A stretch of 64,000 nt of DNA from Sulfuricystis thermophila (lineage in GTDB: Bacteria > Pseudomonadota > Gammaproteobacteria > Burkholderiales > Rhodocyclaceae), in NCBI RefSeq assembly GCF_004323595.1, contig NZ_AP019373.1:1178001-1242000 (forward strand), written 5' to 3'. Position numbers and translations under genes: made by a program. Of the stretch, positions 48,411 through 57,230 are shown piece after piece. Position 1 is the first letter of the stretch. Every line of letters begins with the position of its first letter. The notes beneath the pieces are model-generated. The model searched no databases. It saw only the letters and a program-made list of their open reading frames with translations, and was not told where the DNA came from.

Positions 48411-48426
48411 AGCACAAAGCGTGCCA
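48411..48426 (-). promoter_or_regulatory. Candidate sigma-54 promoter of the PEP-CTERM/cellulose operon
   Basis: On the minus strand TGGCACGCTTTGTGCT has the invariant GG and GC dinucleotides exactly 10 bases apart and matches TGGCAC-N5-TTGC in all but one base. It lies 39-54 bases before the first start codon. In related bacteria PEP-CTERM genes are controlled by the sigma-54 activator PrsR. Confidence 0.65.
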
Positions 48427-48530
48427 CAAAAAACCTCAATCGATGTTCCCATTTTTCTGGAACAAAATGAAGGGGAAGTGTAAAGATTCTCGACACCGCT
48501 GTTTATAAAATCGACGGTCGTTGTCGAGTT

Positions 48531-49097
48531 TCAGACAGTATGATGATCTGGATGGGCTCGACAGCCGACGAGGTGGTCATTGACCAGTCCCGTCGCCTGC
48601 ATCAGTGCATAGACGATCGTCGGACCGACGAAGCGAAAGCCCCGCTGGGCAAGCGCTTTCGACATCGCTTGGGCGGTGGGCGTGAAGACCGGCACTTCGT
48701 CGGCAGTGCGCCAGCGGTTGATGACCGGCTTGCCATCGACGAACTGCCAGAGCAGTACCTCCAGACTCTTGCCTGCTTCGTAGAGCGCGAGGGTGGCGCG
48801 CGCATTGCCGATCGCGGCGTCGATTTTCAGACGGTTCCTGACGATGCCGGGATCGGCGAGCAGCCGCGCGACATCACGATTCCCATAGCGGGCGATTCTT
48901 TCAGGGTCGAAGCCAGAAAAGGCGCGGCGGAAGTTTTCGCGTTTCTTCAGGATCGTGAGCCAAGACAGACCCGCCTGCATGCCCTCGAGGATCAGGAATT
49001 CGAACAGCCGCCGCTCGTCGTGGCAGGGCACGCCCCATTCGCTATCGTGATAGGCGACGTAGAGCGGATCGGTTCCGCACCAGGGGCAACGGATCAC
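48531..49097 (-). CDS. tag: DNA-3-methyladenine glycosylase I
   Basis: The 188-residue protein matches Tag, which removes 3-methyladenine from DNA. It has the N-terminal zinc-site residues CPWCGTDPLYVAYHDSEWG (C4 and H17 by family), LEGMQAGLSW, FDGK-like FVDGKPVINRW, and a C-terminal GCRAHPDHH with the remaining ligands. The GTG at 49097 gives the usual length; an ATG at 49136 would overlap the upstream gene by 32 bases. Confidence 0.92.
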   Translation of the reverse strand: MIRCPWCGTDPLYVAYHDSEWGVPCHDERRLFEFLILEGMQAGLSWLTILKKRENFRRAFSGFDPERIARYGNRDVARLLADPGIVRNRLKIDAAIGNARATLALYEAGKSLEVLLWQFVDGKPVINRWRTADEVPVFTPTAQAMSKALAQRGFRFVGPTIVYALMQATGLVNDHLVGCRAHPDHHTV

Positions 49098-49104
49098 CGG
49101 GGAA

Positions 49105-49668
49105 CTACCAGTAACGCACCCGTCCGGTATCGACATGCACGAACTGTTCGCGCGGGTAGTAGCCGACGCCGCCCTGTTTGAGACCGATGGCTGCCTCCCG
49201 CAGATCATCGAGGGGCACGCCGGGCAGTCGAATGTCGATCGCCTTGCCGTCCATGTGCAGGCTGTGGCGGGCGACGCCGCCGCCGCGCGTGGCTTTCAGC
49301 GTGGCGTTGGTTTCCGGGCAGCGATAGCCGGAAATGACGTGATAGGGCTCGCTGCAGCCGAGTTCCCGTTGCAGGCGGAACAGCAGATCGAAGAGTTGCG
49401 GGTCGATGGTGCCAACTTGCCCGGAATAGTGATCGCGCAGGAAATGGTTGAGTGCCGTCAGCGCACCTGGCAGGTAGCGGTCATCGACGGCATATACGAT
49501 CGAGAGATGCTCGCCGGTGTGGGTATGGCGGAAAGCGAGGCTGCGGGCATTGGGCAGCGAGGCGAGCGCACGGGTTGCGAAAGGCAGCATCACACCGCTC
49601 AACATGATCCGGGCAGAGGTGCGCAGGAAGCCGCGGCGATGATGGATCCGCTGATTCATGAGGTTCAT
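49105..49668 (-). CDS. DUF882 murein endopeptidase (MepK-like)
   Basis: The 187-residue protein begins with a twin-arginine-like signal (HHRRGFLRTSARIMLSG) and carries an M15-type zinc peptidase domain: SGYRCPETNA, HSLHMDGKAIDIR with the HxxxxxxD ligands, and the final FVHVDTGRVRYW with the third histidine. Members cut peptide cross-links in peptidoglycan. It overlaps the L,D-transpeptidase gene upstream by 4 bases, which supports a joint role in L,D-cross-link turnover. Confidence 0.88.
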   Translation of the reverse strand: MNLMNQRIHHRRGFLRTSARIMLSGVMLPFATRALASLPNARSLAFRHTHTGEHLSIVYAVDDRYLPGALTALNHFLRDHYSGQVGTIDPQLFDLLFRLQRELGCSEPYHVISGYRCPETNATLKATRGGGVARHSLHMDGKAIDIRLPGVPLDDLREAAIGLKQGGVGYYPREQFVHVDTGRVRYW

Positions 49669-50816
49669 TCTAGCGCGTCGAGTCCGTAGATGTCCGGGAA
49701 GAAAGAGACTTTTCCCGGGTCATCTGCGACGGCGGTCAGGTAAACGATGATCACCGGCACGGGTTCGGGCAGTTTCACGATGCGCGTCTGGCCGCTTTGC
49801 ATCGCTTCGAGGATGCGTGGCTCATCCCAGGACGGATCGTCGTTCAGGACGAAACGCGCCAGGGCGACCGGCTCTTCGACACGGATGCAGCCATGGCTGA
49901 AGTCACGCCGCGCCTTGGCGAACAGGCGCACGGCTGGCGTGTGGTGCATGTAGATGTTGTCATGGTTCGGGAAAGCGAATTTGATGCCGCCCAAGGCGTT
50001 TTTCGGCCCGGGCCGCTGGCGCAGGTGCAGTCTGCCGCGCAATACCGCATCGAGGTTTTCTTCCGTCAGCGTCGTGATGGCTCCGCCGTGGCCGTCATGG
50101 AATTCGAAATCCTCCGCGACGAAATGAGCGGGGTCGCGGCGCAGCCGCGGCACCAGCTCCTTGCGTGCGATCGACGGCGGCACGTTCCAGTAGGGCCTGA
50201 ATTCGAGGTAGCGCATCTCCTCGACGAACAGCGGGGTGGGCGTCTTGTTGCGCGCGCTGCCGACGATGATCTTCATGCGGAGTTTCTCTTCGTTGCCCGC
50301 GTAGGCGCGCAAGACGAATTCCGGCACATTGACGAGCAGGTGGCGCGGCGCGAAGGGCAGTTGGTGCAGGCGTTCGAGGTTGAGCTCGATCTGCCGCAGC
50401 CGTCTGGCGGGTGGAACGTTCAAGGCCGCGAGGGTGTCCTTGCCGATCACACCGTCGGTTTCCAGCCCATGGCGTTTCTGGAAGGCGGTGACGGCGGCGA
50501 CGAGCTCGCCTTCGTAGCGGGCGGGAGGCGGTATGGCGGGCGAGAGGTCGCCGAGCGCGGCGAGCCGTCGCACCAGAATGGGCAGGCCGGCCCAGGGTTT
50601 GCCGGGTACCAGTTTGCGGGCACCCAAGGGTGGCAGGGGTTCGTTCCAGGCGGCCTGAACGGCCGGATCGGCGGCCAGTCGTCGGTAATGCGCCAGCGCG
50701 GCTTCGAGCCCGGCCTGCAGCGGATGCGCCAAGGCCAGGGTTGGCATCAGCAGTCCGGCCAGCCACACCAGCAGCCGACCGGCCACGCGAAGTCGGCGCT
50801 GGCGGGACGGCACCAT
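49665..50816 (-). CDS. L,D-transpeptidase, YcbB/LdtD type
   Basis: The protein has a signal peptide, a peptidoglycan-binding domain (VTAFQKRHGLETDGVIGKDTLAAL split near residues 105-130) and a YkuD catalytic domain with the cysteine in SHGCIRVEEP near residue 314. It forms 3-3 cross-links in peptidoglycan. At 383 residues it is shorter than E. coli LdtD. The ATG at 50816 falls next to repeat copy 12, which would encode VPSRQRRL at the extreme N-terminus. A GTG at 50783 (VAGRLLVWLAGL) gives a normal signal peptide and may be the real start. Confidence 0.9.
   Translation of the reverse strand: MVPSRQRRLRVAGRLLVWLAGLLMPTLALAHPLQAGLEAALAHYRRLAADPAVQAAWNEPLPPLGARKLVPGKPWAGLPILVRRLAALGDLSPAIPPPARYEGELVAAVTAFQKRHGLETDGVIGKDTLAALNVPPARRLRQIELNLERLHQLPFAPRHLLVNVPEFVLRAYAGNEEKLRMKIIVGSARNKTPTPLFVEEMRYLEFRPYWNVPPSIARKELVPRLRRDPAHFVAEDFEFHDGHGGAITTLTEENLDAVLRGRLHLRQRPGPKNALGGIKFAFPNHDNIYMHHTPAVRLFAKARRDFSHGCIRVEEPVALARFVLNDDPSWDEPRILEAMQSGQTRIVKLPEPVPVIIVYLTAVADDPGKVSFFPDIYGLDALE
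50789..50813 (+). repeat. 25-bp interspersed repeat, copy 12 (start of the L,D-transpeptidase)
   Basis: The copy matches the core exactly. It lies antisense to the gene, directly after the first ATG, or just upstream of the gene if the GTG start is used. Confidence 0.9.
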
Positions 50817-50818
50817 CG

Positions 50819-53515
50819 TCAGTTGAGCGTCAGCACGCCGCGCTTCAGTCCAGGATCTTCGGGATGGGGCGAGAGCACGAAGCCGAGGCTGGTGACGAAC
50901 TGGATCATGCGGCGGTTCTCGGCGAGGAAATCGCCGTTCATGTACTTGATGCCGCGCGAACGGGCGGTGTCGATCAGCACGCCCATCAGCCGGCGCGCCA
51001 GCCCCTTGCCCTGCCAGGCATCGGCGACGACGATGGCGAATTCGCAGGATTCGCCATCCGGATTCGTCGCATAGCGCGCGACGCCGACTTCGGTTTCCTT
51101 GCCGTCACTCTGCGTCGTTGCGACGAAGGCCATCTCGCGGTCGTAATCGATCTGCGTCAGACGCACGAGCTGCGCCGCCGAGAGTTCCTTCAGCGTGTTC
51201 ATGAAGCGGTAGTACTTGGTTTCCGGCGACAGGTTGCGCACGAATTCCTGCTCCATGTCGGCGTCTTCCGGCCGGATCGGCCGGATCGTCACCACTTGGC
51301 CATCGGGGGTCTGATATTCCGTGATCAGGTGCGACGGGTAGGGGTGGATCGCCATGTGGTCGTAGCGACCCGCGGTGAGCGGCAGGTTTTCGATCGCGAT
51401 GCGCGCATCGACCGCCACGGCGCCGTATTCGTCCACGATCAGCGGATTGATGTCCAGCTCCTGGATCCACGGCAGCTCGCAGACCATTTCGGAAACGCGC
51501 AGCAGCACGGCTTCGAGCGCCTCCATATTCACCGGTGGCATGTTGCGGTATTCGCCCAGCCGGGCAGCGATGCGCGTCGAGGCGAGCATGTCGTCGACGA
51601 GGAACTTGTTGAGCGGCGGCAGCGCGACGGCGCGTTGTGCGCAAAGGGCATCGCTGCGGACATCGCTGTCTGGGGTGCCGAAGACGATGGTCGGACCGAA
51701 GATCTGGTCGCGCGTCATGCCGACGACGAGCTCGCGTCCATTGGTTTTCTGGATCATCGGCTCGATCGCGATGCCGTGGATGATCGCATCGGGGCGGTGT
51801 TTCTTCACTTCCTCGATGATCTCGGTGTAGGCATCGCGCACGGCGGCGAGACTATTCAGATTGAGGCGCACGCCGCCCGAGTCGCTCTTGCTGGCGATCT
51901 GCGGCGAATCGACTTTCATCACCACCGGCAGGCCGATTTCCTCGGCGAGCACCATGGCCTCGGAGGGCGAGCGGGCGACGACGGTCTGCGCGATTGGGAT
52001 GCGAAAGGCGGCAAGAAGCGCCTTCGATTCCATTTCGTTGAGCACCTTGCGCCCTTCGGCGAGCGCGGTTTCGATCACCAGCCGCGCCGATTCGAGCCGG
52101 GGCGCGACATGGTCGGCGATCGAAGCCGGTGCCTGCATCAACAGCTGCTGGTTGCGGTAGTAATTCGAGATGTGCGAAAACAGTTCGACCGCCGGTTCCG
52201 GGGTGTGAAAGGTCGGGATGCCGGCGCCCCGCAGCAGCAGGCGCGCCTCATAGACCTGCTCGCCGCCCATCCAGCAGGTGACCACCGGCTTGTCGGATTT
52301 TTTCGAGGCTTCGATCACCGCGCGCGCCGACTGGGTCGGGTCGGTCATCGCCTGCGGGGTGAGGATCACCAGCACGCCATCGACGTTGTCGTCTTCGAGG
52401 CAGACTTTCATGGCTGCGGCATAACGTTCGGGTGTCGCATCGCCGACGATGTCGATCGGGTTGCCTTTCGACCAGGTCGGCGGCAACAGGGCATCGAGTC
52501 TTTCGCGCGCCGCGGTGCCGATTTCGGCGAGCGGGATGCCGATGTCGGCAGCGTAGTCGGCGGCCATCACGCCGGGGCCGCCGCCGTTGGTGACGATCAT
52601 CAGCCGGTTGCCGCGCGGCCGGAAATGCGAAAACAGCGCCTGGGCCGCGGCATACATCTGGCCGACCTTGCCCAGCCGCACCACGCCGGCGCGGCGCACC
52701 GCGGCATCGAACACGTCATCGGCACCGACCAGCGCGCCGGTGTGCGACAGCGCTGCCTGGCGTCCGGCCGGATGGCGCCCGACCTTGATCAGCAATACCG
52801 GCTTGGCGCGCGCTGCGGCACGCAGCGCGCTCATGAAACGGCGCGCGTTCTTGATGCCCTCGATGTAGAGGAAGATGCTCTCGGTACGCGGGTCGGCGAC
52901 CATGTAGTCGAGCACTTCGCCGAAATCGATGTCGCTTTCCGCGCCGAGCGAGACGACGTTGGAAAATCCCACCTTGTTCGGCAGCGCCCAATCGAGGATC
53001 GCGGTGCACAGGGCACCGGATTGGGAAATCAGGCCGATCGTGCCGGGATGCGCGCTGCCGTTGGCGAAGGTGGCATTGAGATTGCTGCCCGGCCGCATGA
53101 TGCCCAGACAGTTCGGACCCAGCAGGCGCACACGGTGGCGATGTGCGGAATCGAGCGTGGCGCGCAGCAGGTTCGCGCCGCGCGGGCCCATTTCGGCGAA
53201 ACCGCCGGAGATGATGATCGCGTTCCGGGTGCCGGCGCGGCCGCAGGCTTCGACGATGGCCGGCACCGTCTCGGCCTTGGTGCAGATCACCGCGAGATCG
53301 AGCCGCTGCGGAATGCTCTCGACCGAATCGTAGGCCTTCTGGCCATATACGAACTCGTGGCGTGGATTGACGAAGTAGAGCTTGCCGGTATAGCCGCCGT
53401 CGATGACGTTGCGGACCAGCGTGGAGCCGACCGATCCCGGTGTTTCCGAAGCGCCGACGATGGCGATGGATTGGGGCTCGAAGAGCGGGGTGAGATAATG
53501 TTTTTCGTCGTTCAT
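50819..53515 (-). CDS. PatZ-like protein lysine acetyltransferase (acyl-CoA synthetase-like plus GNAT)
   Basis: The 898-residue protein has an N-terminal CoA-binding domain (IAIVGASETPGSVG, residues about 14-27), a succinyl-CoA-ligase-like region (LIKVGRHPAGRQAALSHTGA), an ATP-grasp part (about 490-700) and a C-terminal GNAT domain (about 735-890, with DAWQGKGLARRLM). This layout is that of Pat/PatZ/YfiQ, which acetylate the catalytic lysine of acyl-CoA synthetases. PrpE in this window carries such a lysine. It ends 3 bases before the transpeptidase gene. Confidence 0.88.
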   Translation of the reverse strand: MNDEKHYLTPLFEPQSIAIVGASETPGSVGSTLVRNVIDGGYTGKLYFVNPRHEFVYGQKAYDSVESIPQRLDLAVICTKAETVPAIVEACGRAGTRNAIIISGGFAEMGPRGANLLRATLDSAHRHRVRLLGPNCLGIMRPGSNLNATFANGSAHPGTIGLISQSGALCTAILDWALPNKVGFSNVVSLGAESDIDFGEVLDYMVADPRTESIFLYIEGIKNARRFMSALRAAARAKPVLLIKVGRHPAGRQAALSHTGALVGADDVFDAAVRRAGVVRLGKVGQMYAAAQALFSHFRPRGNRLMIVTNGGGPGVMAADYAADIGIPLAEIGTAARERLDALLPPTWSKGNPIDIVGDATPERYAAAMKVCLEDDNVDGVLVILTPQAMTDPTQSARAVIEASKKSDKPVVTCWMGGEQVYEARLLLRGAGIPTFHTPEPAVELFSHISNYYRNQQLLMQAPASIADHVAPRLESARLVIETALAEGRKVLNEMESKALLAAFRIPIAQTVVARSPSEAMVLAEEIGLPVVMKVDSPQIASKSDSGGVRLNLNSLAAVRDAYTEIIEEVKKHRPDAIIHGIAIEPMIQKTNGRELVVGMTRDQIFGPTIVFGTPDSDVRSDALCAQRAVALPPLNKFLVDDMLASTRIAARLGEYRNMPPVNMEALEAVLLRVSEMVCELPWIQELDINPLIVDEYGAVAVDARIAIENLPLTAGRYDHMAIHPYPSHLITEYQTPDGQVVTIRPIRPEDADMEQEFVRNLSPETKYYRFMNTLKELSAAQLVRLTQIDYDREMAFVATTQSDGKETEVGVARYATNPDGESCEFAIVVADAWQGKGLARRLMGVLIDTARSRGIKYMNGDFLAENRRMIQFVTSLGFVLSPHPEDPGLKRGVLTLN

Positions 53516-53557
53516 AGGAGGTTAGACTTTTGGTCAGTCCCTCGAAATTTGCAATGA

Positions 53558-53572
53558 TGTTGCAGTGCAACA
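53558..53572. promoter_or_regulatory. Palindromic operator-like site TGTTGCAGTGCAACA
   Basis: A perfect 7-1-7 palindrome lies in the 81-base gap between the divergent acetyltransferase and methyltransferase genes, preceded by a TTGCAA half-like sequence. Its TGCA-rich form resembles sites bound by PhaR, the polyhydroxyalkanoate regulator, but the binding protein is unproven. Confidence 0.5.
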
Positions 53573-53596
53573 GGATACCACCAACAGCGAGACCAG

Positions 53597-54424
53597 ATGC
53601 AAGAAAAACACGCCATTCTCCCCGGTCAATCAACCGACCTGTTGAAAGAATTGCACATCCTGACGCGTGACGGGCAGCTCAATCAGGACAGCCGGCGCAA
53701 GCTCAAGCAGGTCTATCATCTGATCGGCTTCATCGAGCCGCTGATCCAGGAAACCGCCGCCCGGCAGCCGGAGGTGAATCTGGTCGATTTCGGCGCCGGC
53801 AAATCCTACCTGGGTTTCCTGCTCTACGACCTGTTTTTCAAAGACGGGCGGATCACTGCCTCGGTGCATGGCATCGAGGCGCGTAACGAGCTGGTCGAAA
53901 AAGCGTGTGCGCTTGCAGCCCGGCTGGGCTTTGCCGGCATGCGCTTTCATGCGCTGGATGCCGCGAATGCGGCCTCCTGTCCCGACCTGCCGCAGCGCAT
54001 CGACATCGTCACCGCGTTGCATGCCTGTGACACCGCGACCGACGACGCGATCCGCTTCGCGTTGAAGCGCCAGGCTCGATTCGTCGTGCTGGTGCCCTGT
54101 TGCCAAGCCGAGATCGCCGCGCTGTTGAGGAAACACAAGAGCCGGGCGCTCGCCAATCCGCTCACGGAACTATGGCGCCACCCCTTGCACACACGCGAAT
54201 TCGGCAGCCTCGTCACCAACGTGCTGCGCTGCCTGCAACTCGAAGCGCATGGCTACCAGGTGAGCGTGACCGAACTGGTCGGCTGGGAACACTCGCTGAA
54301 AAACGAGCTGATCGTCGCCCGGCGTACCGGACAGCCGGCGCGCCACCGCGGCGCACGGCTCAGGGAAATCCTCGCCTTTCTCGGCCTGGAAGCAGAACTC
54401 TCCGAGCGCTTCTTCTTGCCCTGA
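53597..54424 (+). CDS. SAM-dependent methyltransferase (Methyltransf_32-like)
   Basis: The 275-residue protein has the SAM motif VDFGAGKSYLGFLLYD near residues 63-78, a TALHACDTATDDAI segment and VPCCQAEIA. These are typical of the group related to TRM13 and GSTCD methyltransferases, so an RNA substrate is possible. The substrate is unknown. It starts with ATG at 53597 shortly after a palindromic site and diverges from the acetyltransferase. Confidence 0.8.
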   Translation: MQEKHAILPGQSTDLLKELHILTRDGQLNQDSRRKLKQVYHLIGFIEPLIQETAARQPEVNLVDFGAGKSYLGFLLYDLFFKDGRITASVHGIEARNELVEKACALAARLGFAGMRFHALDAANAASCPDLPQRIDIVTALHACDTATDDAIRFALKRQARFVVLVPCCQAEIAALLRKHKSRALANPLTELWRHPLHTREFGSLVTNVLRCLQLEAHGYQVSVTELVGWEHSLKNELIVARRTGQPARHRGARLREILAFLGLEAELSERFFLP

Positions 54425-54456
54425 GATTCACGCGCAGCTTGATTCGCCGGGATTTC

Positions 54457-54858
54457 CTACATCACGTTGGCGAGGAAAGCGCCCAGCCGCATGTCGGTGG
54501 TGAGGATGTGCTCCGTCAGCCAGCGTTCGAGGATTTCGATGTGCCGTTCCGTCATCTCGCCACCGCCTTGCAACAGCTCGCGTTGCAGTTCCTTGGCGGT
54601 GTCGATCAGTTCGCGGTGCTCGGCCTTGTGCGCCTCCATGTCCTTGTACTGGTACTTGAGCATCAGGCGCTCCTCGTGACTGAAATGCCAGACCGTGCAG
54701 TTGATCAGCTCGTCGAGCACTGCGGCCAGATATTCCGGCGTTTCCCGGTCTTTGACGGCGTGGTTGAGGGTGTTGAAAATGTCGACCAGTTTGCGATGGT
54801 CCTCATCGACTTCTTCGACGCCGATACTCAGGGTCTTGCTCCAGACGATGTCTTTCAT
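54457..54858 (-). CDS. Bacteriohemerythrin
   Basis: The 133-residue four-helix protein has the diiron ligands of hemerythrin: DEDHRKLVDIFNTL (His and Asp), WHFSHEERLML, and AHKAEHRELID, with a final EHILTTDMRLG. It binds oxygen reversibly and may supply or sense oxygen. The start at 54858 has a GGGAGAGG site. The N-terminal VWSKTLSIGVEEVD is typical. Confidence 0.93.
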   Translation of the reverse strand: MKDIVWSKTLSIGVEEVDEDHRKLVDIFNTLNHAVKDRETPEYLAAVLDELINCTVWHFSHEERLMLKYQYKDMEAHKAEHRELIDTAKELQRELLQGGGEMTERHIEILERWLTEHILTTDMRLGAFLANVM

Positions 54859-54935
54859 GATGCCTCTCCCAATGAGGTTCGAAGTGCCGTTTTTATCAGC
54901 ATAGCAATGATGAGCCTGCAAAACGAGGATTGCCG

Positions 54936-55652
54936 ATGCCGCGCATGACACTCGACCGGATGCTGCAATCGCAGGGTTTCGGCTCGCGCAAGACCTGCCG
55001 CGGCCTGATCGAGGCGGGCGCAGTGAAGATCGACGGAGAAATCATCGCGGACTGGCGTATCGAAATCGACACCGACGGGCTCGAATTCGAGGTGGATGGC
55101 CAGCGCTGGGCATACCGCGAGCATGTCTATCTGGCGCTCAACAAACCCGCGGGCGTCGAATGTTCGCGGCGGCCGTCCCATCATCGTGGCGTGCTCGCGT
55201 TGTTGCCCGACAATTTCACGCTGCGCAATGTCCAGCCGGTCGGCCGCCTCGACCACGATACGACGGGGCTCCTACTGCTCTCGGATGATGGCGCCTTCAT
55301 CCATGCCCTCACACACCCGAAGCGGCATGTGCCCAAGACCTACGTGGCGACGATCCACGAAGCCGCGACGCCGGAACTGATCGCCAAACTCCAGGCTGGG
55401 GTGAGGCTCGTCGACGCGCCGGATTTGCTGCGCGCCAAGGCGCGGCAAGTGAGTGAGTGTGAGATCGAGATCGTGCTCGAACAGGGCAAGTATCATCAGG
55501 TGAAACGCATGCTCGCCGCCGCCGGCAGCCATTGCGTCGCTCTGCGACGTATCGCGATCGGCGGCCTGACGCTCGAATCACTGGATCTGGCCGAAGGCGA
55601 GTGGTGTCATCTCGATGACAAACAACTGGAGAAATTGGTTCAACATGGCTGA
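54936..55652 (+). CDS. rsuA: 16S rRNA pseudouridine synthase, RsuA type
   Basis: The 238-residue enzyme has an N-terminal S4 RNA-binding domain (LDRMLQSQGFGSRKTCRGLI) and the catalytic aspartate in PVGRLDHDTTGLLLLSDDG (about residue 105). It isomerises a uridine in 16S rRNA, U516 in E. coli. The start at 54936 has GAGG 8 bases upstream and is preferred to a TTG two codons earlier. It overlaps the next gene by 8 bases. Confidence 0.9.
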   Translation: MPRMTLDRMLQSQGFGSRKTCRGLIEAGAVKIDGEIIADWRIEIDTDGLEFEVDGQRWAYREHVYLALNKPAGVECSRRPSHHRGVLALLPDNFTLRNVQPVGRLDHDTTGLLLLSDDGAFIHALTHPKRHVPKTYVATIHEAATPELIAKLQAGVRLVDAPDLLRAKARQVSECEIEIVLEQGKYHQVKRMLAAAGSHCVALRRIAIGGLTLESLDLAEGEWCHLDDKQLEKLVQHG

Positions 55653-56214
55653 AAAAATCCCTCCTGCCAATCCTTCACCATGGATCGTCCGCTTCGCGCC
55701 CTTGATTCCGGCCGACGGCGAGGTGCTCGATCTCGCCTGTGGCTACGGCCGCCATGCGCGCTATCTCGCGCAGCTCGGCTACCGGGTCGAAGCAGTCGAT
55801 CGGGATGCCGAGGCACTGGCGACACTGGTCGGGGTTGCCAACGTGACGACCCGCTGCGCCGATCTCGAAGGCGGCCCCTGGTCCTATTACAGCCGCGTCT
55901 TCGACGGCATCGTGGTGAGCCGCTATCTCTGGCGGCCCTTGTTTCCGCAAATTTTCAATGCGCTGGCCGAGGGCGGCGTGCTGATCTATGAGACCTTCAT
56001 GGAAGGCCAGCAGCTCTATGGCAAACCTGAGAATCCGGCGCACCTGTTGCGCCCCGGCGAGCTGCTCGAACTGGTCGGCAAACGCTTCACGGTGATCGCC
56101 TTCGAGCAGGGCGAGATCACGGCAGCGGATGGCGGCACGCAGGTGATCCAGCGTATTTGCGTGCGCCGAGGGCGACCCGTCAGGCTGCCCGAATGCGTTC
56201 CGCCAGCTGCCTGA
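55645..56214 (+). CDS. Class I SAM-dependent methyltransferase (unknown substrate)
   Basis: The 189-residue protein has the SAM-binding motif VLDLACGYGRHARYLAQLG (about residues 27-45) and motif II VEAVDRD. It resembles small TehB/UbiE-like methyltransferases. The start at 55645 overlaps rsuA by 8 bases, which suggests coupled translation. Its 3' end overlaps the convergent mnmH gene by 35 bases. Confidence 0.85.
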   Translation: MAEKIPPANPSPWIVRFAPLIPADGEVLDLACGYGRHARYLAQLGYRVEAVDRDAEALATLVGVANVTTRCADLEGGPWSYYSRVFDGIVVSRYLWRPLFPQIFNALAEGGVLIYETFMEGQQLYGKPENPAHLLRPGELLELVGKRFTVIAFEQGEITAADGGTQVIQRICVRRGRPVRLPECVPPAA

Positions 56215-57226
56215 TGCCGGCGGGGGATAGATCATCGGTGGCGAAGACCGGCGCGTCGGCATAGCGATAGTTCTTTTCCTGCGAGCGCTGGTAGAGCGGG
56301 TCGTAATGCTTCTCCAGCAGCGCCTCGACCAGCGTGCGGAAGTCGCCGGCCTGGATGAGCGCCTGCCAGTGCGCCAGTGTCTCATTGCTCTGCAGGCCGC
56401 GCAGACGGTCGAGTTGCTCGGCAAGCCAGTCGGGGCGGGCAAGGAAGTAGTCGTAGTCCCGCAGCAGAAAGTCGGCTCTGGTGGCACGGCACGCCTCGAT
56501 TTTGAGGCAGGGGGCGGCGCGCATCGCAGCGACCAAGGCATCCGGCAGCTGCAGCTTGCCGATGCGGCGGCTTTCGGCCTCGACGAACACCGGCCGCGCC
56601 GCATCGAAGCCTTCGAGCGCGCTCCATAGCCGTGTCTCGAACATCTTCTGCGACGGCTGGGAGGCTTCCGGCAGCACGCCCAGCACCGAGCCTTTGTGGG
56701 CGGCGAGCGCTTCGAGGTGCAGCACCTGGGCGCCGAGTTCGGCGAGCGCCTCGAGCAGACGGCTTTTCGCACTGCCGGTGGGGCCGGAGACGACGCGAAA
56801 GGAAAGCGTTGCCGGAAGTTCTGCGAGGCGCGCGACGACATGCCGTCGCCAGCCCTTGTAGCCGCCTTCGAGGCGGTGCGCGTCCCAGCCGATCTCGCGC
56901 AGGATGTGGGTGAAAGCGCCGGAGCGCTGGCCGCCGCGCCAGCAATAGACGAGCGGCCGCCAGCTCTTCGGCTTGGCGAGGAAATGCGCTTCGATCAGGG
57001 CGGCGATGTTGCGGGCGACCAGCACGGCGCCGAGTTTCTTCGCCTCGAAGGGGGAGACCTGCTTATAGAGCGTGCCGATGCGGGCACGCTCTTCGTTCGA
57101 GAGCACCGGGCAGCTGATCGCGCCGGGGATGTGATCCTCGGCGAATTCCGCTGGCGAACGCGCGTCGAGGATGGCGTCGAATTCGGCCAGTTGTGCTACC
57201 GTTGCGACCCCTTTGGTTTTCATCAT
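56180..57226 (-). CDS. mnmH: tRNA 2-selenouridine synthase
   Basis: The 348-residue protein joins a rhodanese domain (active cysteine in [11 protein letters not shown], about residue 95) to a P-loop domain ([12 protein letters not shown], about 145). It swaps sulfur for selenium in 2-thiouridine of the tRNA wobble base, using selenophosphate from SelD. A repeat copy is translated as CRATRADF near residues 245-252. The start codon is 4 bases from that of the divergent selD, so the two promoters lie inside each other's genes. Confidence 0.93.
   Translation of the reverse strand: MMKTKGVATVAQLAEFDAILDARSPAEFAEDHIPGAISCPVLSNEERARIGTLYKQVSPFEAKKLGAVLVARNIAALIEAHFLAKPKSWRPLVYCWRGGQRSGAFTHILREIGWDAHRLEGGYKGWRRHVVARLAELPATLSFRVVSGPTGSAKSRLLEALAELGAQVLHLEALAAHKGSVLGVLPEASQPSQKMFETRLWSALEGFDAARPVFVEAESRRIGKLQLPDALVAAMRAAPCLKIEACRATRADFLLRDYDYFLARPDWLAEQLDRLRGLQSNETLAHWQALIQAGDFRTLVEALLEKHYDPLYQRSQEKNYRYADAPVFATDDLSPAGIRQLAERIRAA
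56468..56492 (+). repeat. 25-bp interspersed repeat, copy 13 (in mnmH)
   Basis: The copy is antisense to mnmH, with about three changes, and is translated as CRATRADF. Confidence 0.75.
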
Positions 57227-57230
57227 CGTC

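Noticed and set aside
50630-53557. 975-codon plus-strand frame opposite the PatZ-like gene
   Set aside because: The minus-strand gene has complete CoA-binding, ATP-grasp and GNAT motifs; the plus frame has none.
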